From the NCBI GenBank assembly GCA_051003695.1, contig JBPCLB010000072.1, positions 1 through 15,410 of the forward strand: a stretch of DNA of 15,410 nt, written 5' to 3'. Origin of the DNA: Gaiella sp051003695. Lineage in GTDB: Bacteria > Actinomycetota > Thermoleophilia > Gaiellales > Gaiellaceae. Below are positions 6,427 through 13,438 of the stretch, piece after piece; the first letter of the stretch is position 1; each line of letters begins with the position of its first letter. Made by a program: the position numbers and the translations under genes. The notes beneath the pieces are model-generated. The model worked only from the letters and a program-made list of their open reading frames with translations. It did not search any database and had not been told where the DNA came from.

Positions 6427-8058
6427 ATGGCGGACACGTCGCAGCGGACGATCGGACGCTTGTCCGAGATCGGGCGGGTAACGACCCGGCACGGATTCGG
6501 CTACCTGCTCGATCGGCGCCGCTCCAACGACGACGACCACGATCCCGGTCGAGGCAGGCGCCTGAGGGAAATGCTCGACGAGCTCGGCCCGACCTTCGTC
6601 AAGTTCGGACAACTGCTGTCGACCCGACCTGACCTTGTTCCGCCGGACATCGTGGCAGAGCTGCGCAAGCTCCAGGACGACGTCACCCCGTTCCCCGTCG
6701 AGGCGGTCGAGCGGACGATCCAGGAGGAGCTCGGGCTCACGATCGAGCGAGCGTTCACCTCGTTCGACCCGACGCCGATCGCAGCCGCATCGATCGGACA
6801 AGTGCATCGGGCGACGCTGCCCAACGGGGCCGACGTCGTCGTCAAGGTCCAGCGGCCCTTCGCGCCCAGGCAAATCGAGTCCGACCTCAAGCTGATGCGC
6901 TCCGCCGCGCGCGTCGTGCGCGAGCGTGTCCGTCAGCTCGATTTCGTCGATACCGAAGAGGTGGTCGACGAGTTCGCGCGCTCGATCCGTCAGGAGCTCG
7001 ACTACCACCAGGAGGCTCGCAACGCAGAGGCGTTCCGACGTAACTTCGCGAGCGACGATCGCGTCGCCGTGCCACGCGTCTGGTGGCAGTACACGACCGG
7101 CCGTGTGCTCACCCTGGAGCGTCTCCAAGGGGTTCACCTGCGCGATCTCCCGCTCGAGACGTGGAGCGACGAAGAGCGCCGAGAGCTCGCGTATCGGATG
7201 ACCGACACGTGGATGACGATGATCTTCCGGCACGCCTTCTTCCATGGCGACCCCCATCCGGCGAACATCATGGCGCTCGACGACGGCCGCCTCGGTCTCG
7301 TCGACTTCGGTCTTGCCGGGCGGCTGACCGACGAGGACATGGCTCGGCTGACGCGGCTCTTCGTCGATGCCGCGACCGAGAACGTCGAAGCTCTGCCACG
7401 CAGGCTGAGTGAGCTCGGCGTCCGGTATCCGAAAGACCGGGAGGACGAGCTTCGAGCCCGGCTCGAGGAGCTGTACTACCGCTACTACGGAACTCGGCTC
7501 GCGGACATCGACCCGATCGAGGTGATCCGGGAGGGGCTCGACCTGATCTACTCGATGAGCCTTCGCCTCCCGACCCGATTCATCGTGCTCGACAAGGCGC
7601 TCGCAACGCTCGGCGCAGTGGCGATCGAGGTCTATCCCGACTTCAACGTGTTCGAGGTCGCCCGTCCCTACGCGCGTCGGCTGATGACCGAGCGGCTCTC
7701 GCCACGACGTCTCGCACTCCAGGCGCAGAGACAGGTGCGAGACATCTCGGGTGCGGCGGTCAGGATCCCGATCCAGGTCTCCGACGTGCTCGAGGAGCTA
7801 CGCGACGGTGAGATGCAGATCAGGATCGCAAACCCGGGGATCGACGACCTGGCACATCACGTCGACGTCTCCGTCAACCGCATTGCCGTGGCGCTCGTGA
7901 TCCTCGGGGGCCTCGTCGGGTCGTCGATGATCGGCGCATTGGCCGAAGACGGCCCTCATGTCTTCGGTCTCCACCTCGTGTCGGTGCTCGGCTTCCTGCT
8001 CTCCGGCGCGTTCGGCGTCTGGCTCCTCTGGGGTGTCGTCCGTTCGGGGCGACTGTGA
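6427..8058 (+). CDS. ABC1/UbiB (AarF)-family atypical kinase-like membrane protein
   Basis: Members of this family (UbiB, COQ8/ADCK) are protein-kinase-like ATPases that support isoprenoid quinone synthesis or lipid handling at the membrane. The 543-residue product shows the full signature: the KxGQ motif VKFGQLLSTRPDL (K59-Q62), an alanine-rich loop AAASIGQVHRA in place of a normal P-loop (119-129), the lysine of VVVKVQRP (K140), QELDYHQEARNAE (190-202), the catalytic loop HGDPHPAN (273-280, D275 and N280) and DFG (D293). Two C-terminal membrane helices (about 484-504 and 512-536) end the chain. The ATG at 6427 is chosen because upstream codons in frame run into the repeat and the preceding gene. 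Its neighbour is a phasin-like protein, an arrangement I associate with actinobacteria. The exact lipid or quinone role is inferred from the family. Confidence 0.9.
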   Translation: MADTSQRTIGRLSEIGRVTTRHGFGYLLDRRRSNDDDHDPGRGRRLREMLDELGPTFVKFGQLLSTRPDLVPPDIVAELRKLQDDVTPFPVEAVERTIQEELGLTIERAFTSFDPTPIAAASIGQVHRATLPNGADVVVKVQRPFAPRQIESDLKLMRSAARVVRERVRQLDFVDTEEVVDEFARSIRQELDYHQEARNAEAFRRNFASDDRVAVPRVWWQYTTGRVLTLERLQGVHLRDLPLETWSDEERRELAYRMTDTWMTMIFRHAFFHGDPHPANIMALDDGRLGLVDFGLAGRLTDEDMARLTRLFVDAATENVEALPRRLSELGVRYPKDREDELRARLEELYYRYYGTRLADIDPIEVIREGLDLIYSMSLRLPTRFIVLDKALATLGAVAIEVYPDFNVFEVARPYARRLMTERLSPRRLALQAQRQVRDISGAAVRIPIQVSDVLEELRDGEMQIRIANPGIDDLAHHVDVSVNRIAVALVILGGLVGSSMIGALAEDGPHVFGLHLVSVLGFLLSGAFGVWLLWGVVRSGRL

Positions 8059-8080
8059 GGTTGGATCGTCTACGAGCCGG

Positions 8081-8971
8081 TCAACGCACTCGCAGCGACT
8101 CGACCGCGCCGCTCACCGTGAGCCCGGGCTCCGGTCCGCCGGCGATCACCCAGACACGACCGGAGTGCGTGACGGCCCCGAGGCCGTGGCGGGGCGTGGG
8201 CAGATCGGGAAGCCGTGCCCAGCGGTCCGAACCGGGTCGCCAGGCCCACACCGCCGGATTCGTGCCGCCGGGGGCCTCACCGCCGACCGATACGATCCTG
8301 CCCGCGATCGCCGTGGCAGCCGTTCCGCCGCGCGTGTCGGGGAGCGCCGTCACGTCCGTCCAGCTTCCGCTTCGCGGGCTGTAGGACTGAACGGTCGAGA
8401 CGTTCGTGTCGTAGCCCGCGAGTCTCCCGCCGAGCGCGTAGATCCGTCCCCCGAGCGCCGTCGCCGCAAGGTGCTCGCGCGGGGTGGGGCCTGGGAGCGA
8501 CCGCCAGCGCCGCGTGCGAAGGTCGAGGACGAGCATCTTCTCGGCGAGCCCCGACTGTGTTCGGCCGCCCACGACCCAAACCCGTCCGTCCGAGGTCGCA
8601 GCCGCCGCCGCCGCTCCGCGCTCCTCGGGCGGCGCGGGCAGCCGACGCCAACGACGCCCGTCGTAGAGGAACGCCGCGCGGAGTGGTGCGCGGTCGGCTC
8701 CGTAGCCTCCGACGACAATCAGCCGGCCCCGCCATGAGGCCGCTGCCGCGTGGTCGACCGAGACGGGGAGATCGGGAAGACGTCGCCATCTGTCGGTCTC
8801 GGGGCTGTAGGCATCGACGCGCCGCGAGTTCGCTCCCGTGGCGAGAAACCCGCCGACCACGACGATCTCCGCGCGGAGGGGTGCGGACGCGACCTCCGTC
8901 CGGGGCACCGGAATTGGCGTGCCGGCGGTCCACGCCGTCGTGAGCGCAACGGTCAGGGCAACAAGCGTCAA
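8081..8971 (-). CDS. Exported Kelch-repeat (six-bladed beta-propeller) protein
   Basis: A 296-residue protein with an N-terminal hydrophobic signal-like segment (residues 2-16, with possible cleavage near TAG/TPIP) and six Kelch repeats. The double-glycine marks fall at about 40-41, 88-89, 135-136, 181-182, 230-231 and 278-279, a spacing of about 47 residues. Most blades carry a downstream W in the patterns DRWRRLPDLP, RRWRRLPAPP, RRWRSLPGP, GSWTDVTALP and DRWARLPDLP. Six blades can close a complete propeller, probably a periplasmic or surface ligand-binding or enzyme-like scaffold; no catalytic residues are recognisable. The only plausible start is a TTG at 8971, because an in-frame stop lies just upstream and the nearby ATG (8998) is out of frame. 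It is divergent from the response regulator and converges on the UbiB-like gene with a 22-base gap. The specific role is unknown. Confidence 0.85.
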   Translation of the reverse strand: MTLVALTVALTTAWTAGTPIPVPRTEVASAPLRAEIVVVGGFLATGANSRRVDAYSPETDRWRRLPDLPVSVDHAAAASWRGRLIVVGGYGADRAPLRAAFLYDGRRWRRLPAPPEERGAAAAAATSDGRVWVVGGRTQSGLAEKMLVLDLRTRRWRSLPGPTPREHLAATALGGRIYALGGRLAGYDTNVSTVQSYSPRSGSWTDVTALPDTRGGTAATAIAGRIVSVGGEAPGGTNPAVWAWRPGSDRWARLPDLPTPRHGLGAVTHSGRVWVIAGGPEPGLTVSGAVESLRVR

Positions 8972-8980
8972 CGTGCGGAG

Positions 8981-9005
8981 TTCTCAACAAGACGCATGTT
9001 GAGAA
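8981..9005. promoter_or_regulatory. Perfect 9-bp inverted repeat in divergent promoter region
   Basis: TTCTCAACA-N7-TGTTGAGAA is a perfect dyad in the 112-bp gap between the Kelch gene (10 bases from its TTG start) and the regulator gene (79 bases from its GTG start). A 9-7-9 dyad is typical of a dimeric regulator site. The position suggests control of the Kelch gene or of both genes, possibly by the neighbouring OmpR-type protein, although OmpR-family proteins more often bind direct repeats. Read as RNA it would form a hairpin over the Kelch translation start. Confidence 0.5.
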
Positions 9006-9017
9006 AGTGTCACACAT

Positions 9018-9032
9018 TCGACTCGAAGTCGA
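9018..9032. promoter_or_regulatory. Second short dyad in the same divergent region
   Basis: TCGACT-CGA-AGTCGA is a perfect 6-3-6 dyad 12 bases after the larger one and 51 bases before the regulator start. A small GTGT-C-ACAC dyad sits between them at 9007-9015. Three symmetric elements in about 52 bases suggest a compact control region. Short dyads are common by chance in GC-rich DNA. Confidence 0.3.
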
Positions 9033-9083
9033 TCCAAAGGACATCTGGTGGAGGGGCTCCGCGCCCTCTAGCCTCGACCCCTA

Positions 9084-9758
9084 GTGCCACGCAACGCCGT
9101 CCTCCTCGCGGAGCAGGAGCCCGAGCATCGGGCCTATCTCGAGCGGCATCTGCGCGATGACGGATTCGACGTCGTCGAGGCGGGCTGGAACGCGCAGGCG
9201 CTCGATTTGCTCGAGCGTGTCTCGCCGGACGTAGTGATCACCGCCGAGCCCGAGCTCTGCCGGCGACTCCGTGCCGGAGAGCCTGGACGGACGTGGAATC
9301 GCAACGTCCCCGTGATCCTGCTCACCAACCCGACCGGCGATCCCGTCGACCGCGTCAGGGCGCTCGAGAGCGGCGCCGACGACGTCGTCGAGCGCCACCT
9401 GTACCTCGAGCTGCACGCGAGGCTCAGGGCACTGCTCCGTCGCGCGACGCTCGGTCAGTCGGATCTCGTCGAGGCTGGCGATGTCACCGTCGACCATCGT
9501 GCGCGGCAGGTCCGGGTGACCGGCCTACCGATCCACCTCTCGACCCGCGAATACGAGCTCGCTGCGAAGCTCGCGAGCGAACCCAGAAGGGTGTTCACGA
9601 AAGCCGAGCTCCTACGCGACATCTGGGGGATTCGCTCCGAGATCCGAACCCGAACGGTCGATTCGCACGCGTCGAGGCTGCGACGCAAGCTCGAGGCCGC
9701 CGGTGCGGAGCAGGTCGTGGTCAACGTCTGGGGAGTTGGCTATCGGCTGCTCGAGTGA
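9084..9758 (+). CDS. OmpR/PhoB-family regulator with degenerate receiver domain
   Basis: The 224-residue product has a receiver-like domain (about 4-120) and a winged-helix DNA-binding domain (about 128-223). The latter has the typical LSTREYELAAKLASEPRRVFTKAELL, RTVDSHASRLRRKLE and WGVGYRLLE segments. The receiver lacks key parts: where PhoB has P-D-L-I-L-L-D the sequence is P48-D-V-V-I-T-A54, so the phospho-acceptor Asp is Ala, followed by Glu. The acidic pocket reads AEQEPE. The conserved Lys-Pro near the end of the domain is replaced by ERHLY (103-107). It therefore probably works without phosphorylation. No histidine kinase gene is nearby, which fits an orphan atypical regulator. It starts at GTG 9084 and ends 4 bases before the convergent MGMT gene. 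The divergent neighbour (Kelch) is a likely target. The DNA-binding call is firm; the signal is unknown. Confidence 0.9.
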   Translation: MPRNAVLLAEQEPEHRAYLERHLRDDGFDVVEAGWNAQALDLLERVSPDVVITAEPELCRRLRAGEPGRTWNRNVPVILLTNPTGDPVDRVRALESGADDVVERHLYLELHARLRALLRRATLGQSDLVEAGDVTVDHRARQVRVTGLPIHLSTREYELAAKLASEPRRVFTKAELLRDIWGIRSEIRTRTVDSHASRLRRKLEAAGAEQVVVNVWGVGYRLLE

Positions 9759-9762
9759 GCGG

Positions 9763-10329
9763 TCAGAGCAGCACACCCTCGAAGCGCAGCAGCCGCTCCT
9801 TGAGGTCGAGACCCCCGGCGTATCCGGTGAGGCTTCCGTTCGAGCCCACGATTCGATGACAGGGCAGCACGATCGGGATCGGATTGCGGTTCATGACCAT
9901 CCCGACCGCCCGCGCAGCGGTCGGCCGACCGGCGCGACCGGCGAGCTCCCCGTACGTTGCGGTCGCGCCGAACGGAACGCGGGCAAGCTCGTCCAGCACG
10001 CGGACTGTGAACGGCGCCTGACCGCGCAGGTCGAGCGTCAGCGCGAACACGCGCCGCTTGCCGGCGAAGTACTCGTCGAGCTCGCGGCGTGCTGCGGCAA
10101 CGGCTCGTGGCGCCCGCAGCACGGCGGGGCCGGCGACCCGTGCAAGCGACTCGAGCTCCTCCTGCGGGTCGCGTCGGGCTGTGAACGAGACGCGCAGCAA
10201 GCCGCGGTCGGTGACGGCGACGAGCAGCGGGCCGATCGGCGAGTCGACGACGTCGTAGCCGGCGTCGAGCAGCTCAGCGGCGACGGCGGCGTCGCGAAAG
10301 CGCCGATCGAGATCGGTGGGGACCGTCAT
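9763..10329 (-). CDS. ogt: Methylated-DNA--protein-cysteine methyltransferase (MGMT/Ogt)
   Basis: This suicide enzyme removes methyl or alkyl groups from O6-alkylguanine (and O4-alkylthymine) in DNA by transferring them to its own cysteine. The 188-residue product has an N-terminal ribonuclease-like domain (about 25-100) and the C-terminal active domain with VPFGATATYGELA (118-130), the DNA-contacting RAVGMVMNRNP (140-150) and the active site IVLPCHRIVGSNGSLTGYAGG, acceptor C157. The start ATG at 10329 overlaps the sigma-factor stop as ATGA and has an AGGAGGAAT Shine-Dalgarno just upstream. The two genes are thus one operon, and methyltransferase expression is presumably set by that sigma factor's promoter. 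It lacks an AraC-type Ada regulator domain, so it is Ogt-like rather than Ada. Family assignment is firm. Confidence 0.95.
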   Translation of the reverse strand: MTVPTDLDRRFRDAAVAAELLDAGYDVVDSPIGPLLVAVTDRGLLRVSFTARRDPQEELESLARVAGPAVLRAPRAVAAARRELDEYFAGKRRVFALTLDLRGQAPFTVRVLDELARVPFGATATYGELAGRAGRPTAARAVGMVMNRNPIPIVLPCHRIVGSNGSLTGYAGGLDLKERLLRFEGVLL

Positions 10330-10793
10330 GGATTCCTCCTTCGTAGGCGCCGGACACCGGACGACGCTGCCTGGCGCGCGGCATCCGCGCTCGAACCGAG
10401 TGCGTCGGCGATCTGGTCGTAGTCGAGGTCGTAGCCGTAACGGAGGACGACGGCGGCTCGCTCGGTCGGCGGCAGCGTGTCCGTCAGGAAGGCGAGCTCC
10501 TCGTAGGCGGGTCGGTCGTCGTTCGTGGGCAGCTCGGGAAGCTCGGACACGGGCTCCCCCGCGCGGCGGTTCGTGTCGATCGCGACGCGCGTTGCGATCG
10601 TGAAGACCCACGCGCGAAGATGCTCGCCGTGGCGCAGGCGGGCGTACGCGCGCAGCGCCCGAAGGAATGTCTCCTGGAAGGCGTCGTCCGAGCGGTCGCG
10701 GCCAAGCCTGCGTCGGAGGAACGCAAGCACCTCCTCGGCGTGCTCGGCATAGAACGACTCGAACGGCGGAATCCGCGTCACGGCCTGCATCAT
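10326..10793 (-). CDS. ECF-type RNA polymerase sigma factor
   Basis: A 155-residue sigma-70-family protein with only regions 2 and 4, as in extracytoplasmic-function factors. Region 2 (about 11-78) includes FYAEHAEEVLAFLRRRLG, DDAFQETFLRAL and the promoter-melting/-10 segment LRAWVFTIATRVAIDTNRR. Region 4 (about 98-152) includes LPPTERAAVVLRYGYDL, DYDQIADALG and the helix-turn-helix SSADAARQAASSGVRRLRR. It would direct RNA polymerase to a small regulon, probably including its own operon. No anti-sigma gene is adjacent; the only operon partner is the MGMT gene downstream, joined by a 4-base overlap. The start may be ATG 10793 or ATG 10790. Neither has a clear Shine-Dalgarno, so leaderless translation is possible. 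Inducing signal unknown; alkylation or general stress is suggested by the partner. Confidence 0.9.
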   Translation of the reverse strand: MMQAVTRIPPFESFYAEHAEEVLAFLRRRLGRDRSDDAFQETFLRALRAYARLRHGEHLRAWVFTIATRVAIDTNRRAGEPVSELPELPTNDDRPAYEELAFLTDTLPPTERAAVVLRYGYDLDYDQIADALGSSADAARQAASSGVRRLRRRNP

Positions 10794-10908
10794 TCATAGA
10801 AACGCACGAGGTGCCCGCCGTGTGAGCCGCGTCTCGATCGGCCACGGCGATCGCGCCGAACCGGACTGGACGTCCTCTGTCGATGCGTCGAACGGGCAGA
10901 CTGCACGC

Positions 10909-11724
10909 ATGCGCGCTGCCGTTGTCGGGCATGTCGAATGGATCCGCTTCGCCCTCGTCGACCGTGTCCCGAGGCCCGGGGAGATCTGTCACTCGACCGA
11001 CGAGTGGGAGGAGACGGGAGGTGGGGGCGCCGTCGCCGCGATCCAGCTCGCATTCCTCGCCGACGAGTCCCACCTGTTCACCGTGCTCGGCAACGACATC
11101 CTGGGGCAACGCGCGCGCACGGAGCTGGAAGCCCGCGGCGTGATCGTCCACGCAGTCGTCGCGGAGAGGCCGCAACGTTGGGCGTTCACCCACGTCGACC
11201 AGCTCGGCGAGCGGACGATCACGACGGTCGGCCCCAAGCTCCGTCCGCGCGGCCACGATGAGCGATTGCCGTGGCCCGACCTCGCCGGCATGGACGCCGT
11301 GTTCTTCGGAGCCGGTGACGTCGACGCGCTGCACGCGGCCCGGCGAGCCCCCGTGCTGACCGCGACCTCACGTGAGCTCGAGACGCTTCGACGCAGCGGC
11401 GTTGGGCTCGACGCACTGATCGGAAGCGGTGAGGACGAGAGCGAGCGCTACCGGCCCGGTGAGCTCGACCCTGCGCCGCGGCTCGTGGTGACGACTTCCG
11501 GCTCGCTCGGTGGTTGGTTACAGCCCGGAGGGCCGTTCACGGCCGCGTCTGTCCCGGGCGAGGTGATCGACACCTACGGCGCCGGCGACAGTTTCGCCGC
11601 CGGAATGACGTATGCGCTCGGTACGGGGCTCGACCCATCCGAGGCGGTCGCGTTCGCTGCTCGCTGTGGTGCGGGTGCACTCACCGGACGGGGCGTTGCC
11701 CCGCGGCACGTGGCATTGGTGTAG
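10909..11724 (+). CDS. PfkB/ribokinase-family kinase
   Basis: This family transfers phosphate from ATP to sugars, nucleosides or related alcohols. The 271-residue product begins with strand MRAAVVGHVEW. It has a glycine cluster ETGGGGAVAAIQLAFL (35-50) and LFTVLGNDILGQRARTELEARGV (56-78), the usual first family signature, and the second signature DTYGAGDSFAAGMTYALGTG (221-240), with G224-A-G-D227 forming the anion hole and catalytic base. The chain is shorter than the common 300-330 residues, mainly in the middle, so the lid and substrate site are hard to predict. I prefer ATG 10909, which places the first strand at the N-terminus; GTG 10822 in frame would add 29 unconvincing residues. It is divergent from the sigma factor (115-base gap) and 63 bases before the reductase gene. 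The substrate cannot be named. Confidence 0.85.
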   Translation: MRAAVVGHVEWIRFALVDRVPRPGEICHSTDEWEETGGGGAVAAIQLAFLADESHLFTVLGNDILGQRARTELEARGVIVHAVVAERPQRWAFTHVDQLGERTITTVGPKLRPRGHDERLPWPDLAGMDAVFFGAGDVDALHAARRAPVLTATSRELETLRRSGVGLDALIGSGEDESERYRPGELDPAPRLVVTTSGSLGGWLQPGGPFTAASVPGEVIDTYGAGDSFAAGMTYALGTGLDPSEAVAFAARCGAGALTGRGVAPRHVALV

Positions 11725-11783
11725 GCCTGCCGCCCGACCCCACGATCCGCTGACAGGCATCTGAAGCTCGTCGCACGGCTTCG

Positions 11784-11793
11784 TGACATGTCA
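11784..11793. promoter_or_regulatory. 10-bp palindrome spanning a start codon
   Basis: TGACATGTCA is a perfect palindrome that contains the ATG of the flavin reductase gene (11788). A related TGACAGGCA occurs about 35 bases upstream. It might be an operator half-site pair or affect initiation. Chance occurrence is quite possible. Confidence 0.2.
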
Positions 11794-12324
11794 GAATCGG
11801 CAATTGTGCCCGTTGATCCGTCGCTGCTCCCGTCCGTCGACGCGGACACCCTCCGGAACGCAACCGGTGCGTGGGCGACGGGCGTTGTCGTCGTCACAGC
11901 GACCCATCCCGACGGCCGGGATGCCGGTCTCGTGATGGTCAGCTTCGCGCCCGTCTCGCAGGATCCCCCGCTCGTCCTCTGGGGCGTCGATCGACGCTCG
12001 AGCAGCTTCGAGGTGTGGGTCGGCGCGCCCGGGTTCGTGCTGCACCTGCCCGCCGCGGATCAGGAGCCCCTCGCATGGCGGTTCGCACAGAAGGGGTCGG
12101 CGAAGTTCGACGGCATCACGTTTCGCCGCGGGGCCGTCGGCGCGCCGCTGCTCGACGGCGCCGCCACCGTGATCGAGTGTGCGCTCCACGCCGCTCACGA
12201 CGGTGGCGATCACGTGATCCTCGTCGGTCGGATCGTCGCGACGAGCCTCACGGATCGCCAGCCGCTCGTGATGCATTCCGGCCGCATGCGCGGTCTACCT
12301 CCCGACCCGGAAAGGACCCCATGA
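11788..12324 (+). CDS. Flavin reductase component of a two-component monooxygenase
   Basis: A 178-residue split-barrel flavin reductase that uses NAD(P)H to make free FMNH2 or FADH2. Visible family motifs are RNATGAWATGVVVVTA (about 23-38), VMVSFAPVSQDPPLVLWGVD (49-68), FVLHLPAADQEPLAWRFA (83-100) and GGDHVILVGRIVA (139-151). Its last bases overlap the start of the luciferase-like gene as ATGA, so the two are translationally coupled and surely partner: this protein makes the reduced flavin, the oxygenase uses it. The second family segment departs from the more usual GxTxNxFxSVSLxPP form (here AGLVMVSFAPVSQDPP), which may alter flavin or NAD(P)H preference. No good Shine-Dalgarno is seen before the ATG at 11788. 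It is only distantly similar to the reductase at 1-582. Confidence 0.9.
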   Translation: MSESAIVPVDPSLLPSVDADTLRNATGAWATGVVVVTATHPDGRDAGLVMVSFAPVSQDPPLVLWGVDRRSSSFEVWVGAPGFVLHLPAADQEPLAWRFAQKGSAKFDGITFRRGAVGAPLLDGAATVIECALHAAHDGGDHVILVGRIVATSLTDRQPLVMHSGRMRGLPPDPERTP

Positions 12325-13421
12325 CCAAGTCGCTACTCGACGGTGCCGACCTCAAGCTCGGCCTCTTCTCGGCCAACTGCTCGTCAGGCATGGCCGTGAC
12401 CACGGTCGAGGATCGCTGGCAGGCGACCTGGGACGACAACCTCAGGCTCGCCGAGCTCGCAGACCGTGTCGGGATCGACTTCATGCTGCCGATCGCCCGT
12501 TGGATCGGCTACGGCGGCTCGACCAACTTCCACGAGGGAGTCCTCGACCCGATCGCGCTTGCCGCGGCCCTGCTGGCGCGCACCGAGCGGATCTTCGTGT
12601 TCGCGACGATCCATACGGCGTTCAACCACCCGCTCGTCTCGGCCAAGGCGATGGCGACAGTCGACCAGGTCGGCAAGGGGCGAGCCGGGCTCAACATCGT
12701 CGCGGGATGGAACAAGCCCGAGTACGACGCAATGGGCGTCGACCTGCCGCAGGATCACGACGACCGCTACGCGTACGCCCAGGAGTGGTGGGAGATCGTC
12801 AGGCGGCTCTGGACAGAGCCGGGCCGCTACGACGTCGACGGGCGCTTCTGGCACCTGAAAGGCGCCGAGTCGATGCCGAAGCCCTATGACGGTCTCTTGC
12901 CGATCCTCAACGCCGGCTCGTCGACCCAGGGGCGCGACTTCGCCGCGCGGAACTCGAACGTCGTCTTCACGGTCGTGGGCGGCCCCGAGGATGGCGCCGG
13001 CGTCGTCGAGACCGTCAAGACGAACGCTCGCCGAACCTACGACCGCGAGGTCGGAGTCTTCACCCCGTCGTACTGCGTCTGCCGGCCGACCACGGAGGAA
13101 GCAGAGGAGTTCCACCGCTGGTACGCGGAGGAGCACGCCGACTGGGACGCGGTCGACAACCTGATGCGGCTCCAGGGTCTGCACTCGCAGTCGTTCACCC
13201 CGGAGATGCTCGCGATGTTCCGTGGCCGCTTCGCCGGTGGTCACGGCGTCTGCCCGCTGATCGGCACACCCGACGACGTCGCCGGCGAGATCAAGCGGTT
13301 CCACGATGCCGGGTTCGACGGGATGACGCTCAGCTTCGTCGACTACGTCGACGAGCTCGAGTACTTCGCGCAGGAGGTGCTGCCGCGGTTGGAGGCGCTG
13401 GGGGTGCGGCGGCCCCGGTAG
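12321..13421 (+). CDS. Luciferase-like FMNH2-dependent monooxygenase (RutA/SfnG-like group)
   Basis: A 366-residue TIM-barrel flavin monooxygenase of the bacterial-luciferase superfamily. These enzymes use FMNH2 and O2 to oxidise alkanesulfonates, sulfones, pyrimidines or similar small molecules. Diagnostic stretches: GIDFMLPIARWIGYGGSTNF (51-70), the flavin-binding-type LNIVAGWNKPEYDAMG (124-139), DHDDRYAYAQEWWEIVRRLW (145-164), MPKPYDGLLPILNAGSSTQGRDFAARNSNVVF (185-216) and LIGTPDDVAGEI (313-324). The order matches RutA (pyrimidine oxygenase) and SfnG (dimethylsulfone oxygenase), but I cannot tell which substrate applies; no rut or sulfur-transport genes are nearby. The ATG at 12321 overlaps the reductase stop and has an AAGGA before it. 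A strong hairpin follows the stop. Family call is firm; substrate unknown. Confidence 0.92.
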   Translation: MTKSLLDGADLKLGLFSANCSSGMAVTTVEDRWQATWDDNLRLAELADRVGIDFMLPIARWIGYGGSTNFHEGVLDPIALAAALLARTERIFVFATIHTAFNHPLVSAKAMATVDQVGKGRAGLNIVAGWNKPEYDAMGVDLPQDHDDRYAYAQEWWEIVRRLWTEPGRYDVDGRFWHLKGAESMPKPYDGLLPILNAGSSTQGRDFAARNSNVVFTVVGGPEDGAGVVETVKTNARRTYDREVGVFTPSYCVCRPTTEEAEEFHRWYAEEHADWDAVDNLMRLQGLHSQSFTPEMLAMFRGRFAGGHGVCPLIGTPDDVAGEIKRFHDAGFDGMTLSFVDYVDELEYFAQEVLPRLEALGVRRPR

Positions 13422-13438
13422 TCGAGGGGTGGCCGAGC

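Noticed and set aside
6286..7257. 323-codon minus-strand frame opposite the UbiB-like gene
   Set aside because: It lies antisense to conserved kinase motifs, and its end lies in the intergenic repeat. It is a shadow of codon bias.
10330..11334. Upstream extension of the MGMT frame to about 523 residues
   Set aside because: The extension crosses the sigma factor and part of the kinase gene in a meaningless frame. The real start at 10329 has a good ribosome site and the ATGA overlap.
11871..12320. N-terminal extension of the oxygenase into the reductase gene
   Set aside because: The extra residues are Arg-rich shadow sequence. The ATG at 12321 fits the family N-terminus and the ATGA junction.
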